A stretch of DNA of 32,213 bases, from assembly GCA_018827205.1 (NCBI GenBank), contig JAHJXZ010000121.1, forward strand, positions 1 to 32,213, written 5' to 3'. The number at the start of each line of letters is the position of its first letter. Positions within the stretch are counted from its first letter, which is position 1. A model generated the notes under the pieces. That model ran no database searches. It had not been told where the DNA came from and was given only the letters and a program-made list of their open reading frames with translations. Below are positions 23,228-31,599 of this stretch, piece by piece. The translations under genes and the position numbers were made by a program. Origin of the DNA: Gammaproteobacteria bacterium (lineage in GTDB: Bacteria > Pseudomonadota > Gammaproteobacteria > Pseudomonadales > Pseudomonadaceae).

Positions 23228-24286
23228 ATGCAGCATGAAGCAGTCGCGCAGAACGCTTGGATGATGCCCGCGGAGTGGGCGCCGCACGCCGCCACCTGGA
23301 TGGTCTGGCCACATAATCGGGCGCTGTGGGAGTCGACCTGGGGCGTGACCCTGGCCGAGGTGCAGGTCGATTTCGCGCGGGTGGTCAATGCCATTGCTCG
23401 TTTCGAACCGGTGAAGCTGGTGGTCGACCCGTCGGCCATCGAGCGCGCCCGAGAGCTGTGTGGGGCCAATATCGAGCTGATTGTGCTGGCGGTCAACGAC
23501 AGCTGGTGCCGCGACTCCGGTCCGAGTTTCATCTGCCACCCGCAATTGGGTCTGGCTGGGGTCAGCTGGCGCTTCAACGCCTGGGGCGGCAAGTCCGATC
23601 ACGACCTCGACGAAGGGCTTGCCCGACGTGTCCTCAATGGTCTCGGCCTGGAGTGCTTTGGCACCTCGCTAAGCAACGAGGGCGGCGCGCTCCATGTCGA
23701 TGGTGACGGCACCCTGATTACCACTGAGTCGGTACTGCTAAACCCCAATCGCAATCCGGGCATGAGCAAAGCCGAGATGGAAGGTATTTTCGCCCGTTTG
23801 CTCGGAGTGAAGAAAACCATCTGGCTGCCAGGCGACCCGGACTATGTCACTGGCGACATGACCGACGGCCACATCGATGGCGTATGTGCCTTCGCCAAAC
23901 CAGGTGCGCTGCTGGTAGACGCGACCCGTGATCAGTCTTCGCTGTATGCAGAAGTGGTGCGCGAGAACCGTCGCGCTCTGGAACTGGCCACTGACGCCCG
24001 GGGGCGCAGATTCGAGATGCTTGAGCTGTTCGAGGCCACCGCTGCGGTGGACACTGAGGCTGAGGTGTTCTGCGCCTCGTACACCAACTTCTACATCTGT
24101 AATGGCGCGATCATCATGCCGGCCTACGGCATTGCTGCTGACGATGAAGCGGCGGCGACACTGCGCATGGCATTCCCAGGTCGCGAAGTGGTGCCGGTAC
24201 AGATCAATCAGCTGGCCCATGGCGGTGGCGGGGTGCATTGCATTACCCAGCAGCAGCCGGCCTGGCCGCTGCCAGGGGTGAAGTGA
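23228..24286 (+). CDS. agu2A: Agmatine deiminase, cytosolic (Agu2A-type)
   Basis: Agmatine deiminase (PAD_porph family) converts agmatine to N-carbamoylputrescine and ammonia. The 352-residue protein has no signal peptide. Catalytic features are present: WCRDSGPSF (~93-101), NEGGALHVDGDGTLITTES, the Asp-Gly-His motif MTDGHIDGVCAF and the nucleophile Cys338 in GGGGVHCITQQQP. In P. aeruginosa AguA the first motif reads W-M-R-D-T-G-P; Met and Thr are replaced here, a difference that may affect substrate. It is the first of a run whose order equals agu2ABCA' of P. aeruginosa PA14-type strains. The next start overlaps its stop by 1 nt (TGATG). Confidence 0.9.
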   Translation: MQHEAVAQNAWMMPAEWAPHAATWMVWPHNRALWESTWGVTLAEVQVDFARVVNAIARFEPVKLVVDPSAIERARELCGANIELIVLAVNDSWCRDSGPSFICHPQLGLAGVSWRFNAWGGKSDHDLDEGLARRVLNGLGLECFGTSLSNEGGALHVDGDGTLITTESVLLNPNRNPGMSKAEMEGIFARLLGVKKTIWLPGDPDYVTGDMTDGHIDGVCAFAKPGALLVDATRDQSSLYAEVVRENRRALELATDARGRRFEMLELFEATAAVDTEAEVFCASYTNFYICNGAIIMPAYGIAADDEAAATLRMAFPGREVVPVQINQLAHGGGGVHCITQQQPAWPLPGVK

Positions 24287-25200
24287 TGAGCACACTGACT
24301 GTTGCCACCACCCAGTTCGCCTGTAGCTGGAACCTTGAGCACAACCTTGATCAAGCCGAGCAGCTGGTACGCGAAGCGGCGGCCAAGGGGGCTCAGTTGA
24401 TCCTGCTGCAGGAGCTGTTCGCCACACCGTACTTCTGCATCGAGCAGGACCATAAACATTTGGCGCTGGCCGAGGAGTTTGGCCAGAGCCGCGTGCTCAA
24501 GCGCTTCGCGGCCCTGGCCAAGGAGCTGGGCGTGGTGCTGCCGCTGTCCTGGTTCGAGAAAGCCGGCAACGCCTACTTCAACTCGCTGAGCGTGGCCGAT
24601 GCCGATGGGCGCCTGCTTGGCGTGTACCGCAAGACCCACATTCCCAACGCTATCGGCTATCAGGAGAAGGAATACTTCAGCCCTGGCGACACCGGTTTCC
24701 GGGTTTGGGATACCGCCTATGGGCGCATCGGCGTAGCCATTTGCTGGGATCAGTGGTTTCCAGAAACTGCACGCTGCCTGGCTTTGCAGGGTGCCGAGGT
24801 GCTGTTGTTTCCCACTGCCATTGGCTCTGAACCGGGCGCCGCAGCGCTGGATTCGCGTGACCACTGGCAGCTCACGCAGCGCGGCCATGCTGCCGCCAAC
24901 ATCCTGCCGGTGGTAGCCGCCAACCGTGTCGGCCATGAAATGGCTAGCACGGATCCGGCGCTGCAGATGAGCTTCTACGGTTCGTCTTTTATCACTGACC
25001 ACAAGGGCCAGTTGTTGGCTGAGGCCGACCGCGACAGTTGCGGCGTATTGGTGCGCGAGCTGGATCTGGCGGTCATGCGTGAGGAGCGCCTGACCTGGGG
25101 CATCTACCGGGATCGCCGCCCAGAAATGTATGGGTCGCTGCTGGGGCTGGATGGCAGCAACACCCATGTGCATTGGCATGATCGAGGAGTTCGGCTATGA
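24286..25200 (+). CDS. agu2B: N-carbamoylputrescine amidase (Agu2B-type)
   Basis: Carbon-nitrogen hydrolase that turns N-carbamoylputrescine into putrescine, CO2 and ammonia, the step after agmatine deiminase. The 304-residue cytosolic protein has the nitrilase triad Glu43 (LQELFATPYF), Lys116 (YRKTHIPN) and Cys153 (AICWDQWFPE). PYFC near residue 48 and WGIYRDRRPEMYG near the end are typical of the AguB group. The frame opens 48 bases earlier, but the ATG at 24286 overlaps the deiminase stop and gives the family length. Its own stop overlaps the next start in ATGA. Translation of the three genes is therefore linked. Confidence 0.94.
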   Translation: MSTLTVATTQFACSWNLEHNLDQAEQLVREAAAKGAQLILLQELFATPYFCIEQDHKHLALAEEFGQSRVLKRFAALAKELGVVLPLSWFEKAGNAYFNSLSVADADGRLLGVYRKTHIPNAIGYQEKEYFSPGDTGFRVWDTAYGRIGVAICWDQWFPETARCLALQGAEVLLFPTAIGSEPGAAALDSRDHWQLTQRGHAAANILPVVAANRVGHEMASTDPALQMSFYGSSFITDHKGQLLAEADRDSCGVLVRELDLAVMREERLTWGIYRDRRPEMYGSLLGLDGSNTHVHWHDRGVRL

Positions 25201-26300
25201 CCCTTAGCAAACCGCTGTTGCTCGCCTCTCTGGGCCTTGCGCTTGGCTGCGCCCAGGCGCACGCCGAGGATGAGGCCAAGATTCTGCGTCTGTACAACTG
25301 GGCGGATTATTTCGCCGAAGACACGCTGACCAATTTCACCGAGGAAACCGGGATCCGGGTGATCTACGACGTGATGGAGGGCAGCGAGACGCTAGAGGCC
25401 AAGATGATGTCGGGCAATAGTGGCTACGACCTGATCTTCCCGGGTGATACCGTGGCCGAGCGCCTCATGCGCGCGGGTGCGCTGCAAAAACTGGTGCCAG
25501 AGAAGCTTGAATACCTGGCTGATATCGAGCCAGGGCTGCGCAACCTGCAGACCCAGTATCCCTATTCGCGGCACGCTACAGTGCCGTACACCTGGGGCAG
25601 CATCGGCATCACCTACAACGCAGCAGCGATCAACAAGCGCCTGGTCAATGCGCCGGTAAACAGTCTCGACCTGCTGTTCAAGCCGGAAAATGCGGCCAAG
25701 TTCGCCGATTGCGGTATTTCCATGATCGATTCACCGGACGAAGTGCTGGCCGTAGTGCTCAACTACCTAGGCCGTTCGCCACGCAGCGCTGAGGCTGCTG
25801 ACCTCAAGGCCGCCAGTGAGCTACTGGCGTCGATCAAACCCTATATCCGCAAGTTCCAGTCGCAGCCAGTTACTGATCTGATCAATGGTGATCTGTGTCT
25901 GTCGCTTGGCTACAGCGGTGATGTCACCCAGGCCCAGCGCACGGCCAGCGCTGCTGGAAAATCGATGGACTTCCAGTACCGCATTCCGCGTGAAGGCACC
26001 ACGGTGTGGATGGACACCATGGCCATTCCGGTGGATGCCCGTCACCCAGAGTACGCCTACGCCTTTATCAACTTCGTGATGCGTCCGGCGAACATGGCAG
26101 CAATCAGCAACTTCACCGGCTACCCGACCTCCAGTGCCAAGGCCAGGCCGCTGGTCGATGCGGACATGCGCAACAACCCGGATATCTACGTTGATGAAGC
26201 CGCTTATGCGCGACTAATCCCCGGCAAGGACATCCCGCAGCGCGACATGCGTGCGCGCATGCGGGCGTGGACCACCTTTAAAACCACCAGCAACAACTGA
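25197..26300 (+). CDS. agu2C: PotF/SpuD-like periplasmic polyamine-binding protein (Agu2C-type)
   Basis: Substrate-binding protein of the spermidine/putrescine ABC family, 367 residues, with a signal peptide (MTLSKPLLLASLGLALG, cleavage near AHA-EDE). PotF-like motifs are LRLYNWADYFAEDTL (~30-44), YDVMEGSETLEAKMMSG, GYDLIFPGDTVAERLM, WGSIGITYN, GYSGDV (~239-244) and GTTVWMDTMAIPVDA (~262-276). The conserved Trp and Asp residues that bracket polyamines are present. No permease or ATPase gene is adjacent, so it either lends substrate to a transporter encoded elsewhere or acts as a sensor. Predicted ligand is agmatine, putrescine or carbamoylputrescine (inference). Confidence 0.92.
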   Translation: MTLSKPLLLASLGLALGCAQAHAEDEAKILRLYNWADYFAEDTLTNFTEETGIRVIYDVMEGSETLEAKMMSGNSGYDLIFPGDTVAERLMRAGALQKLVPEKLEYLADIEPGLRNLQTQYPYSRHATVPYTWGSIGITYNAAAINKRLVNAPVNSLDLLFKPENAAKFADCGISMIDSPDEVLAVVLNYLGRSPRSAEAADLKAASELLASIKPYIRKFQSQPVTDLINGDLCLSLGYSGDVTQAQRTASAAGKSMDFQYRIPREGTTVWMDTMAIPVDARHPEYAYAFINFVMRPANMAAISNFTGYPTSSAKARPLVDADMRNNPDIYVDEAAYARLIPGKDIPQRDMRARMRAWTTFKTTSNN

Positions 26301-26317
26301 CCCATACGCCAGTCAGC

Positions 26318-26343
26318 GCCCTGCAGCCAAAACTACAGGGCGT
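26318..26343 (+). other. Intercistronic hairpin between the binding-protein and secreted deiminase genes
   Basis: Arms CGCCCTG (26318-26324) and CAGGGCG (26337-26343) around a 12-nt loop sit 18 bases after the stop. Hairpins after solute-binding-protein genes often stabilise the upstream mRNA and raise its level over downstream genes; no U-run makes it a terminator. Confidence 0.4.
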
Positions 26344-26402
26344 ACTTCGAAGCCATGCGCGCTGATCGGCGGCCGCACCATCCACCACCGAGGGACAATC
26401 CT

Positions 26403-27527
26403 ATGTCGACACGTCGTGATTTCATCAAACACCTGAGCCTGGCCGCCGGCCTGGGCGCGGTGGCTTCCCTGGGGTTGGGTGTGAGCGCCCCCCGGGTGCG
26501 CGCCGCACTGGCCAACAGCTGGTACATGCCGGATGAACATGCCCCGCAAGAGCGGGTGTTCCTGGCTTTCGCTGCCTCGGCATCGATCTGGGCTGACTGG
26601 GCGACACCAGTGAACAACTGTGTGGCGCTGTTGGCTAAGACCATTGCCAAGTACCAGCCGGTGACCGTGCTGTGTCGCGCTAACCAGTTGAGTCAGGCCA
26701 GGCAGAAGTGCGGCACCCGTAATATCAAGTTCCTGATGATGCCGTTGGATGACATTTGGATGCGCGACTACGGCGGCTGCTTTGTGGTCGATGGCCAGGG
26801 TGGGCGCGGCCTAGTTGATTTCAATTTCAATGGTTGGGGTGGCAAGCAAGCAGCGAGCAACGATACCCAGGTCGCCGACACCCTCAGCTACGAAACCTAT
26901 GCGACTTACATCAGCAGCATGCTCACTGGTGAGGGTGGCGGTATTGAGGTGGATGGCCATGGCACGGCGATCATGACTGAGAGCTGCTGGGTCAACCGCA
27001 ATCGTAATCCAGGCATGAGCCGCGCGCAGATCGAGGCCGAGCTGAAGGCCAGCCTCGGCCTGCGCAAGATCATCTGGCTGCCGGGCATCAAGGGCAAGGA
27101 CATCACCGACGCCCACGTCGACTTCTACGCGCGCTTCGTCTCGCCTGGCGTGGTCATCGCCAACCTGGATAACGATCCGAAGTCTTACGACTACGCGGTA
27201 ACGCGCACCCATCTGGAGATCCTCAAGGCTGCCACCGATGCCGATGGGCGCACGCTGACCGTGCACACCCTGCCGCCACCCTTGAAGCCGCGTAGCAACC
27301 TGTACAGCAGAAATAACCCGGACTTTGCCCCCGGCTACATCAACTATCTACCGATCAATGGCGCGGTGATCGCCCCGCAGTTCGGCGACGCGGCGGCGGA
27401 TAAGTACTGCAAAAATCTGCTGACCCGGCTTTATCCAGGGCGCGACATTGTGCAGGTGAATATCGATCCGATTGCCGGCGGCGGTGGCGGTATTCACTGT
27501 GTGACCAAGAACATGCCGCGCCTGTGA
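26403..27527 (+). CDS. agu2A': Tat-exported agmatine deiminase family protein (Agu2A'-type)
   Basis: A second deiminase, 374 residues, with a twin-arginine signal: STRRDFIKHLSLAAGLGAV, then ASLGLGVSAPRVRA, so it should be exported folded to the periplasm. The catalytic parts are present: DDIWMRDYGGCFVVD, GEGGGIEVDGHGTAIMTES, TDAHVDFYARF and the nucleophile Cys366 in GGGGGIHCVTKN. Relative to canonical agmatine deiminase the W-x-R-D-x-G-P motif reads WMRDYGG and the final Q-Q-Q is K-N, so the substrate may differ. The reading frame opens 48 bases earlier; ATG 26403 places the RR motif at residues 4-5. It matches agu2A' in order and signal. Confidence 0.92.
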   Translation: MSTRRDFIKHLSLAAGLGAVASLGLGVSAPRVRAALANSWYMPDEHAPQERVFLAFAASASIWADWATPVNNCVALLAKTIAKYQPVTVLCRANQLSQARQKCGTRNIKFLMMPLDDIWMRDYGGCFVVDGQGGRGLVDFNFNGWGGKQAASNDTQVADTLSYETYATYISSMLTGEGGGIEVDGHGTAIMTESCWVNRNRNPGMSRAQIEAELKASLGLRKIIWLPGIKGKDITDAHVDFYARFVSPGVVIANLDNDPKSYDYAVTRTHLEILKAATDADGRTLTVHTLPPPLKPRSNLYSRNNPDFAPGYINYLPINGAVIAPQFGDAAADKYCKNLLTRLYPGRDIVQVNIDPIAGGGGGIHCVTKNMPRL

Positions 27528-27544
27528 TCTTTACTTGCTCCACT

Positions 27545-27594
27545 GCCTGTTGAAAAAAACAGGCCTCTGCGCCGTGCCCTGCTTGCTAGGGGCA
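27545..27594 (+). terminator. Two hairpins between the secreted deiminase and the amidohydrolase
   Basis: GCCTGTT-gaaaaa-AACAGGC (27545-27564) is followed by TGCCCT/AGGGGCA (27575-27594, one bulged G), then GGCTTTTATGTTT. The second resembles a weak intrinsic terminator. The amidohydrolase Shine-Dalgarno GAGGAA (27609-27614) begins just beyond, so partial termination or separate expression is possible. Confidence 0.45.
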
Positions 27595-27622
27595 TGGCTT
27601 TTATGTTTGAGGAATAAATGCC

Positions 27623-29269
27623 ATGCGTTGCTTACCCCTGTTGTTGTCCATTGCCCTGGCTGGCACCGCCGAGGCCGCCAGCCTGGTGTTGCACAACGCC
27701 CGTATCTACACGGTGAATGCCGAGCAGCCCTGGGCCAGCGCGATGGTGATCGATGAAGACGGCAGCATCGTCGCGATTGGTGAGGGTGAGGATGTGGCCG
27801 ACTATGTCGACGATGAAACTGAAAGCGTCGACCTTGGCGGCCGCTTGGTGTTACCCGGTTTTCAAGACAGCCACGCTCACGTGCTGGATGCCTCTTCAGA
27901 GGCTCAAGGCGATTGCCCGTTGCAGGCCGACAGTGCGCTGGATGAGTGGCTGGATGAGATTGGTACGTGCGCCAAGGCATCACGCGGTGACTGGCTGCTG
28001 GGCAGCGGCTTTAGCCTGCATACCTTGCTGGACAGTGGGGAAAGCCCGCGTGCACTGCTGGATGAGATCGACGCCGACTCGCCGATCGCGATCATGGAGG
28101 AGACCTCGCATTCCTACTGGCTCAACAGCAAGGCGCTGCAACTGGCCGGCTTCGCGGGTGCCGAGCATGATCCCGTGGGTGGGGTGATCCTGCGTGATGC
28201 CCAGGGCGAGCCGAGCGGTGTCGTCCTCGACAATGCCGGTGACCTGGTGATGGACAAGGCCCTGCCACCTTCCAAGGCGCTGCAGCAGGTGTATTACCAG
28301 GCCGTGCTGGATGGCCAGGAGGCGCTGGCCAGCAACGGCATCACTTCGGTAGCCGATGCGCGGGTGTTCTGGCGACGTGGCCATCTTGATGCCTGGCAGC
28401 GTGCGCAGCGCGAGGACCGGCTCAAGGCCCGCACTACCTTGGGCTTGTGGGCCTACCCGCAAATGGACGACAAACAGCAGCTGGCTGAGCTCAAAGCGCT
28501 GTACGCGCCCAGCAGCGCCGACAGCCTGTTGCGCGTTAGCCAGATCAAGCTGTATGTCGACGGCATCGTACACAACACCACTGCGCGCCTGCGCCAGCCT
28601 TATGGACACAGTCTGGCGGGTGTCAACTCGCATGGTTTGTACTACTTCACCCCCGAGCGCCTGGAACGCTATGCCCGCGAGCTGTCGGCGAGTGGTTTCG
28701 ATATGCACATCCACACCATCGGCGATCAGGCGGTACGCGATGCCCTGGATGCCATCGAGCAGGCCACCTCGGGGCGTCATCGCCTGACCCACGTTGAGCT
28801 GGTAGATAAGACCGATCTGCCGCGCTTTCGCCAGTTAAATGTGATTGCCGACTTCCAGCCCAGCCGTTACTTCACCACGTCCTTTCTCGAGGACAACCAG
28901 CCGCTGATCGGCGAACGTGCCTACCAGATGCTGCCCCTGCGCGCGCTGTACGACAGTGGTGCGCGGGTCACCCTGAGTTCTGACTGGGACGTGAACCCAC
29001 TGTCGCCGCTGGGCATCATGCAAAACGCTTTGAGTCTGGGCGAACGGGGTTTGCCGAACCTTGACGCCGCGATCAAGGCCTACACCCTAGATGCGGCCTA
29101 CACCCTGCGCCAGGAGGATGACACCGGCTCGTTGGAAGTCGGCAAGCAGGCTGATCTGCTGGTGCTGGATAAAAACATCTTTGACATGCCGGTTCATCAA
29201 ATCGGCAAAGCCAAGGTGCTATGGACCTTGCTCGGCGGTGAGGAAACCTACCGCGATAAGTCATTCTGA
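27623..29269 (+). CDS. Exported YtcJ-like amidohydrolase
   Basis: A 548-residue amidohydrolase-superfamily protein (Amidohydro_3, YtcJ-like) with a signal peptide (MRCLPLLLSIALAGTAEA, then ASLVLHN), so periplasmic. Metal-site residues are present: His84 and His86 in FQDSHAHV, a lysine in QIKLYVDG, DMHIHTIGDQAVRDALD, HRLTHVELVD and SSDWDVNPLSPLG. It lies 95 bases after the Tat-deiminase gene on the same strand, separated by two hairpins, and has GAGGAA 8 bases before its ATG. Members act on amides, ureido or carbamoyl groups, but substrates are mostly unknown. By position it could hydrolyse the product of the exported deiminase (inference). It is not part of the agu2ABCA' set as I know it. Confidence 0.9.
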   Translation: MRCLPLLLSIALAGTAEAASLVLHNARIYTVNAEQPWASAMVIDEDGSIVAIGEGEDVADYVDDETESVDLGGRLVLPGFQDSHAHVLDASSEAQGDCPLQADSALDEWLDEIGTCAKASRGDWLLGSGFSLHTLLDSGESPRALLDEIDADSPIAIMEETSHSYWLNSKALQLAGFAGAEHDPVGGVILRDAQGEPSGVVLDNAGDLVMDKALPPSKALQQVYYQAVLDGQEALASNGITSVADARVFWRRGHLDAWQRAQREDRLKARTTLGLWAYPQMDDKQQLAELKALYAPSSADSLLRVSQIKLYVDGIVHNTTARLRQPYGHSLAGVNSHGLYYFTPERLERYARELSASGFDMHIHTIGDQAVRDALDAIEQATSGRHRLTHVELVDKTDLPRFRQLNVIADFQPSRYFTTSFLEDNQPLIGERAYQMLPLRALYDSGARVTLSSDWDVNPLSPLGIMQNALSLGERGLPNLDAAIKAYTLDAAYTLRQEDDTGSLEVGKQADLLVLDKNIFDMPVHQIGKAKVLWTLLGGEETYRDKSF

Positions 29270-29276
29270 GGGGGCA

Positions 29277-29300
29277 GCCGCCCAGGGATGCCTGGGCGGC
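29277..29300. terminator. Hairpin between convergent amidohydrolase and alcohol dehydrogenase genes
   Basis: Perfect 10-bp arms GCCGCCCAGG (29277-29286) and CCTGGGCGGC (29291-29300) with a GATG loop lie between two stops, 8 and 13 bases away. There is no U-run on either strand. Position suggests a bidirectional transcription end. Confidence 0.55.
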
Positions 29301-29312
29301 AGGCACGAGCCA

Positions 29313-30347
29313 TCAGCAACTGGCGTCCAGCACCACTCGGTAGCGCGCTTTACCGGCACGAAGATGATCGATGGCCTCGTTGACCTTGCTCATGGGAAAG
29401 TGCTCGACCTGCGGCAGGATCTGATGGCGCGCGCAGAACTCCAACATGGTGGCCATGTTGCTGGGGGAGCCCACCGGGGAGCCGGACAGGCTCTTCTGCT
29501 TCGGAATCAGGTTGAACACATGCACCGGAATCGCGCTCGGTACGATGCCGACAAAGTGCAGGCGACCTTTGCCGCGCAGGGTGCCGATCATGGCGTTCCA
29601 ATCCAAGTCCGCGCTGGCGGTGACCAGCAGGAAGTCCAGGCTGCCGGCAATGGCTTTCAGCGCAGCGCTGTCGGTCGATGCCACCACCTTGTGTGCGCCC
29701 AGGCGTTTGGCTTCGTCCTGCTTGCTCAGCGATGAGGTGAAGGCGGTAACTTCGCAGCCCCAGGCATTGAGAAAGCCCAGCGCCAGGTGACCGAGGCCGC
29801 CGATGCCGACCACGCCGACTTTATCGGTGGGTTTTACGTCGAAATCCAGCAGCGGGCTGAACACTGTGGAACCGGCGCAGAACAGCGGGCCGACCAAGGC
29901 TGGGTCGAGACCTTCCGGCAGCGGTACGGCCCAGGCCCAGTGGCTGCGCAGGCGGTCGGCGAAACCGCCGTTGCTGCCAACAATCGTCGGTTTCACCGTG
30001 CCGCAGAGTTGGTGTGAACCTTCCATGCACGAGCTGCAATGCATGCAGCTGCCTTTGTACCAGCCGATGCCCACTCGCTGGCCGAGCTTCAGGCCGCGCG
30101 CCTGCGGGCCGAGGCGCACCACGGTGCCGACCACTTCATGACCGGGGATAAAGGGATAGCGCGCATTGCCCCATTCGTTGTCGATCATCGATTGGTCGGA
30201 GTGGCAGATGCCGCAGTATTCCACCGCCACTTCCACCTCTTCGGCGCCGAGCGGGCCGGGGTCATAACTGTGCGGTTCGAGGGGCGCACCGGGGGCTTTG
30301 GCAGCCCAGCCGGTAAAGGTTTCGACGATGGATTCGGACGAACTCAT
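29313..30347 (-). CDS. Zinc-dependent alcohol dehydrogenase (YahK/cinnamyl-alcohol type)
   Basis: Medium-chain, zinc-dependent dehydrogenase of 344 residues, probably NADP-linked aldehyde reductase as in YahK/AdhC. The catalytic zinc ligands are Cys45, His70-Glu71 (IPGHEVVG) and Cys157; the structural zinc cysteines are 101, 104, 107 and 115 (CMHCSSC...C). The nucleotide fold has GIGGLG at 181-186. It is convergent with the amidohydrolase gene and divergent from the pseudouridine synthase. A role in reducing or oxidising the aminobutyraldehyde-type products of polyamine breakdown is possible but only a guess; it may be unrelated to the cluster. Confidence 0.93.
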   Translation of the reverse strand: MSSSESIVETFTGWAAKAPGAPLEPHSYDPGPLGAEEVEVAVEYCGICHSDQSMIDNEWGNARYPFIPGHEVVGTVVRLGPQARGLKLGQRVGIGWYKGSCMHCSSCMEGSHQLCGTVKPTIVGSNGGFADRLRSHWAWAVPLPEGLDPALVGPLFCAGSTVFSPLLDFDVKPTDKVGVVGIGGLGHLALGFLNAWGCEVTAFTSSLSKQDEAKRLGAHKVVASTDSAALKAIAGSLDFLLVTASADLDWNAMIGTLRGKGRLHFVGIVPSAIPVHVFNLIPKQKSLSGSPVGSPSNMATMLEFCARHQILPQVEHFPMSKVNEAIDHLRAGKARYRVVLDASC

Positions 30348-30451
30348 AACAATGGCCTCGGGACGGGAAACACAATCTTGCCAGCATAGCCCGCTCCGTC
30401 GGTGAAGGCTGCGCGGATCACTCAGCCTGATAGTCCAACCTTGGCCTCGGT

Positions 30452-30457
30452 TACACT
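30452..30457 (+). promoter_or_regulatory. Candidate -10 element for the pseudouridine synthase gene
   Basis: TACACT preceded by GGT fits a sigma-70 -10 box common in Pseudomonas and lies 32 bases before the gene. I see no convincing -35, so confidence is low. Confidence 0.3.
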
Positions 30458-30488
30458 GGCCGCTTCGTAACCTGCAGCTGGATCACCT

Positions 30489-31121
30489 ATGTCACGCCCA
30501 CCTCGCCTTGCGTCCGCTCGTCCGCACAGCGGCAAACCTGCCGTGCGCCGTGTGGCCAAGGCGCCACCCGCCGAGCCGCGTTTGTTGGTGCTGAACAAGC
30601 CCTTCGACGTGCTGACCCAGTTCAACGACGAGCAGGGCCGCGCCACCCTCAAGGATTTTGTCGATGTGCCCGGCGTCTATCCGGCTGGCCGGCTGGATCG
30701 TGATAGCGAAGGCTTGCTGCTGCTGACCAACGACGGTGGCCTGCAGGCACGCATCGCCGATCCCAAGCACAAGCTGGCGAAAACCTATTGGGTACAAGTC
30801 GAGGGTGAACCGAGCGAAGCGCAGTTGCAGCAGCTGCGTGAGGGCGTGCAATTGAATGACGGCCCGACCCTGCCGGCTGAAGCGCGTCTGTTAGATGAGC
30901 CGCAGTTGTGGGATCGCAACCCGCCGGTACGCTTTCGCAAAAGCATCCCGACGGCCTGGCTGGAACTGGTGATTCGTGAGGGCCGCAACCGTCAGGTGCG
31001 GCGTATGACAGCGGCGGTTGGCCTGCCGACGCTGCGTCTGGTGCGGGTGCGTATCGGCCCGTTCAGTCTGGATGATTTGCAGCCAGGGCAGTGGCGTGAA
31101 GTGCCACCTCGGCTGGTCTGA
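30489..31121 (+). CDS. rluE: Ribosomal large-subunit pseudouridine synthase (RluE type)
   Basis: RsuA-family pseudouridine synthase, 210 residues; RluE modifies U2457 of 23S rRNA in E. coli. The catalytic aspartate is Asp70 in [18 protein letters not shown]. Also visible are [17 protein letters not shown] (~31-47), [37 protein letters not shown] and [19 protein letters not shown]. There is no N-terminal S4 domain; instead a basic low-complexity head (~1-28) precedes the core, as in RluE. Its stop abuts the stop of the convergent globin gene with no intervening base. Confidence 0.92.
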   Translation: MSRPPRLASARPHSGKPAVRRVAKAPPAEPRLLVLNKPFDVLTQFNDEQGRATLKDFVDVPGVYPAGRLDRDSEGLLLLTNDGGLQARIADPKHKLAKTYWVQVEGEPSEAQLQQLREGVQLNDGPTLPAEARLLDEPQLWDRNPPVRFRKSIPTAWLELVIREGRNRQVRRMTAAVGLPTLRLVRVRIGPFSLDDLQPGQWREVPPRLV

Positions 31122-31514
31122 TCAGTAGCCGGCTTTGATAACGGCGATGCCTTTATCCAGCACTTCATTCCAGGCGCTGCGGGTTTTGTTGCAGTACTGC
31201 TGGTCATGCTCGCCGATGGTCTGCAGCAGTGCTTGCTGCCACAGCACATACAGCTCAGGGCGAATGTCCATGGCGGCGCGGGAGTGGCTGCAGCCCAGGG
31301 CGCGCAACTTGGTGTCAGGCATGCCGCGCGCATGCATCACCAGGTTGAGAATGCCCTGGCGCAAGAGCAGCTTTTGCCCGTTCATCTCGGTATTGGCGAA
31401 CTTCTCGCGCACCTCGGGTGAGCTGGCGAGGAAGTGCTGGTAGAAATTGTCGAAGAAATCAGGGCTGGCGCAGCAGCGGCCATAGCTCTGCATCACCCGG
31501 TCGGTGGGGGACAT
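31122..31514 (-). CDS. Small globin-family protein
   Basis: A 130-residue protein with globin features, annotated in Pseudomonas as a globin. Visible are the B-E region FFDNFYQHFLASSPEVREKF, the following ANTEMNGQKLLLRQGILN, and a candidate proximal histidine in LGCSHSRAAMDIRPELYVLW (~73-92). The C-terminal helix is TRSAWNEVLDKGIAVIKAGY. Whether it binds heme and which gas it handles is unknown. A CAGGAGT lies 6 bases before the start and TAGAAT at 31545-31550 is a likely -10. Order rluE-globin-DUF2788-Lrp follows P. aeruginosa as I remember it. Confidence 0.82.
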   Translation of the reverse strand: MSPTDRVMQSYGRCCASPDFFDNFYQHFLASSPEVREKFANTEMNGQKLLLRQGILNLVMHARGMPDTKLRALGCSHSRAAMDIRPELYVLWQQALLQTIGEHDQQYCNKTRSAWNEVLDKGIAVIKAGY

Positions 31515-31544
31515 GAATACTCCTGGGGAACGGCGGAAAGCCGC

Positions 31545-31550
31545 ATTCTA
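31545..31550 (-). promoter_or_regulatory. -10 element for the globin gene
   Basis: The minus strand reads TAGAAT, one base from consensus, about 31 bases before the globin ATG. The -35 region is not recognisable at 17 bp. Confidence 0.35.
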
Positions 31551-31599
31551 GCGCGGTTGGATGCGGCTGGGCGTGCAGTAGTCGGCGCGGGCAGCTTTA

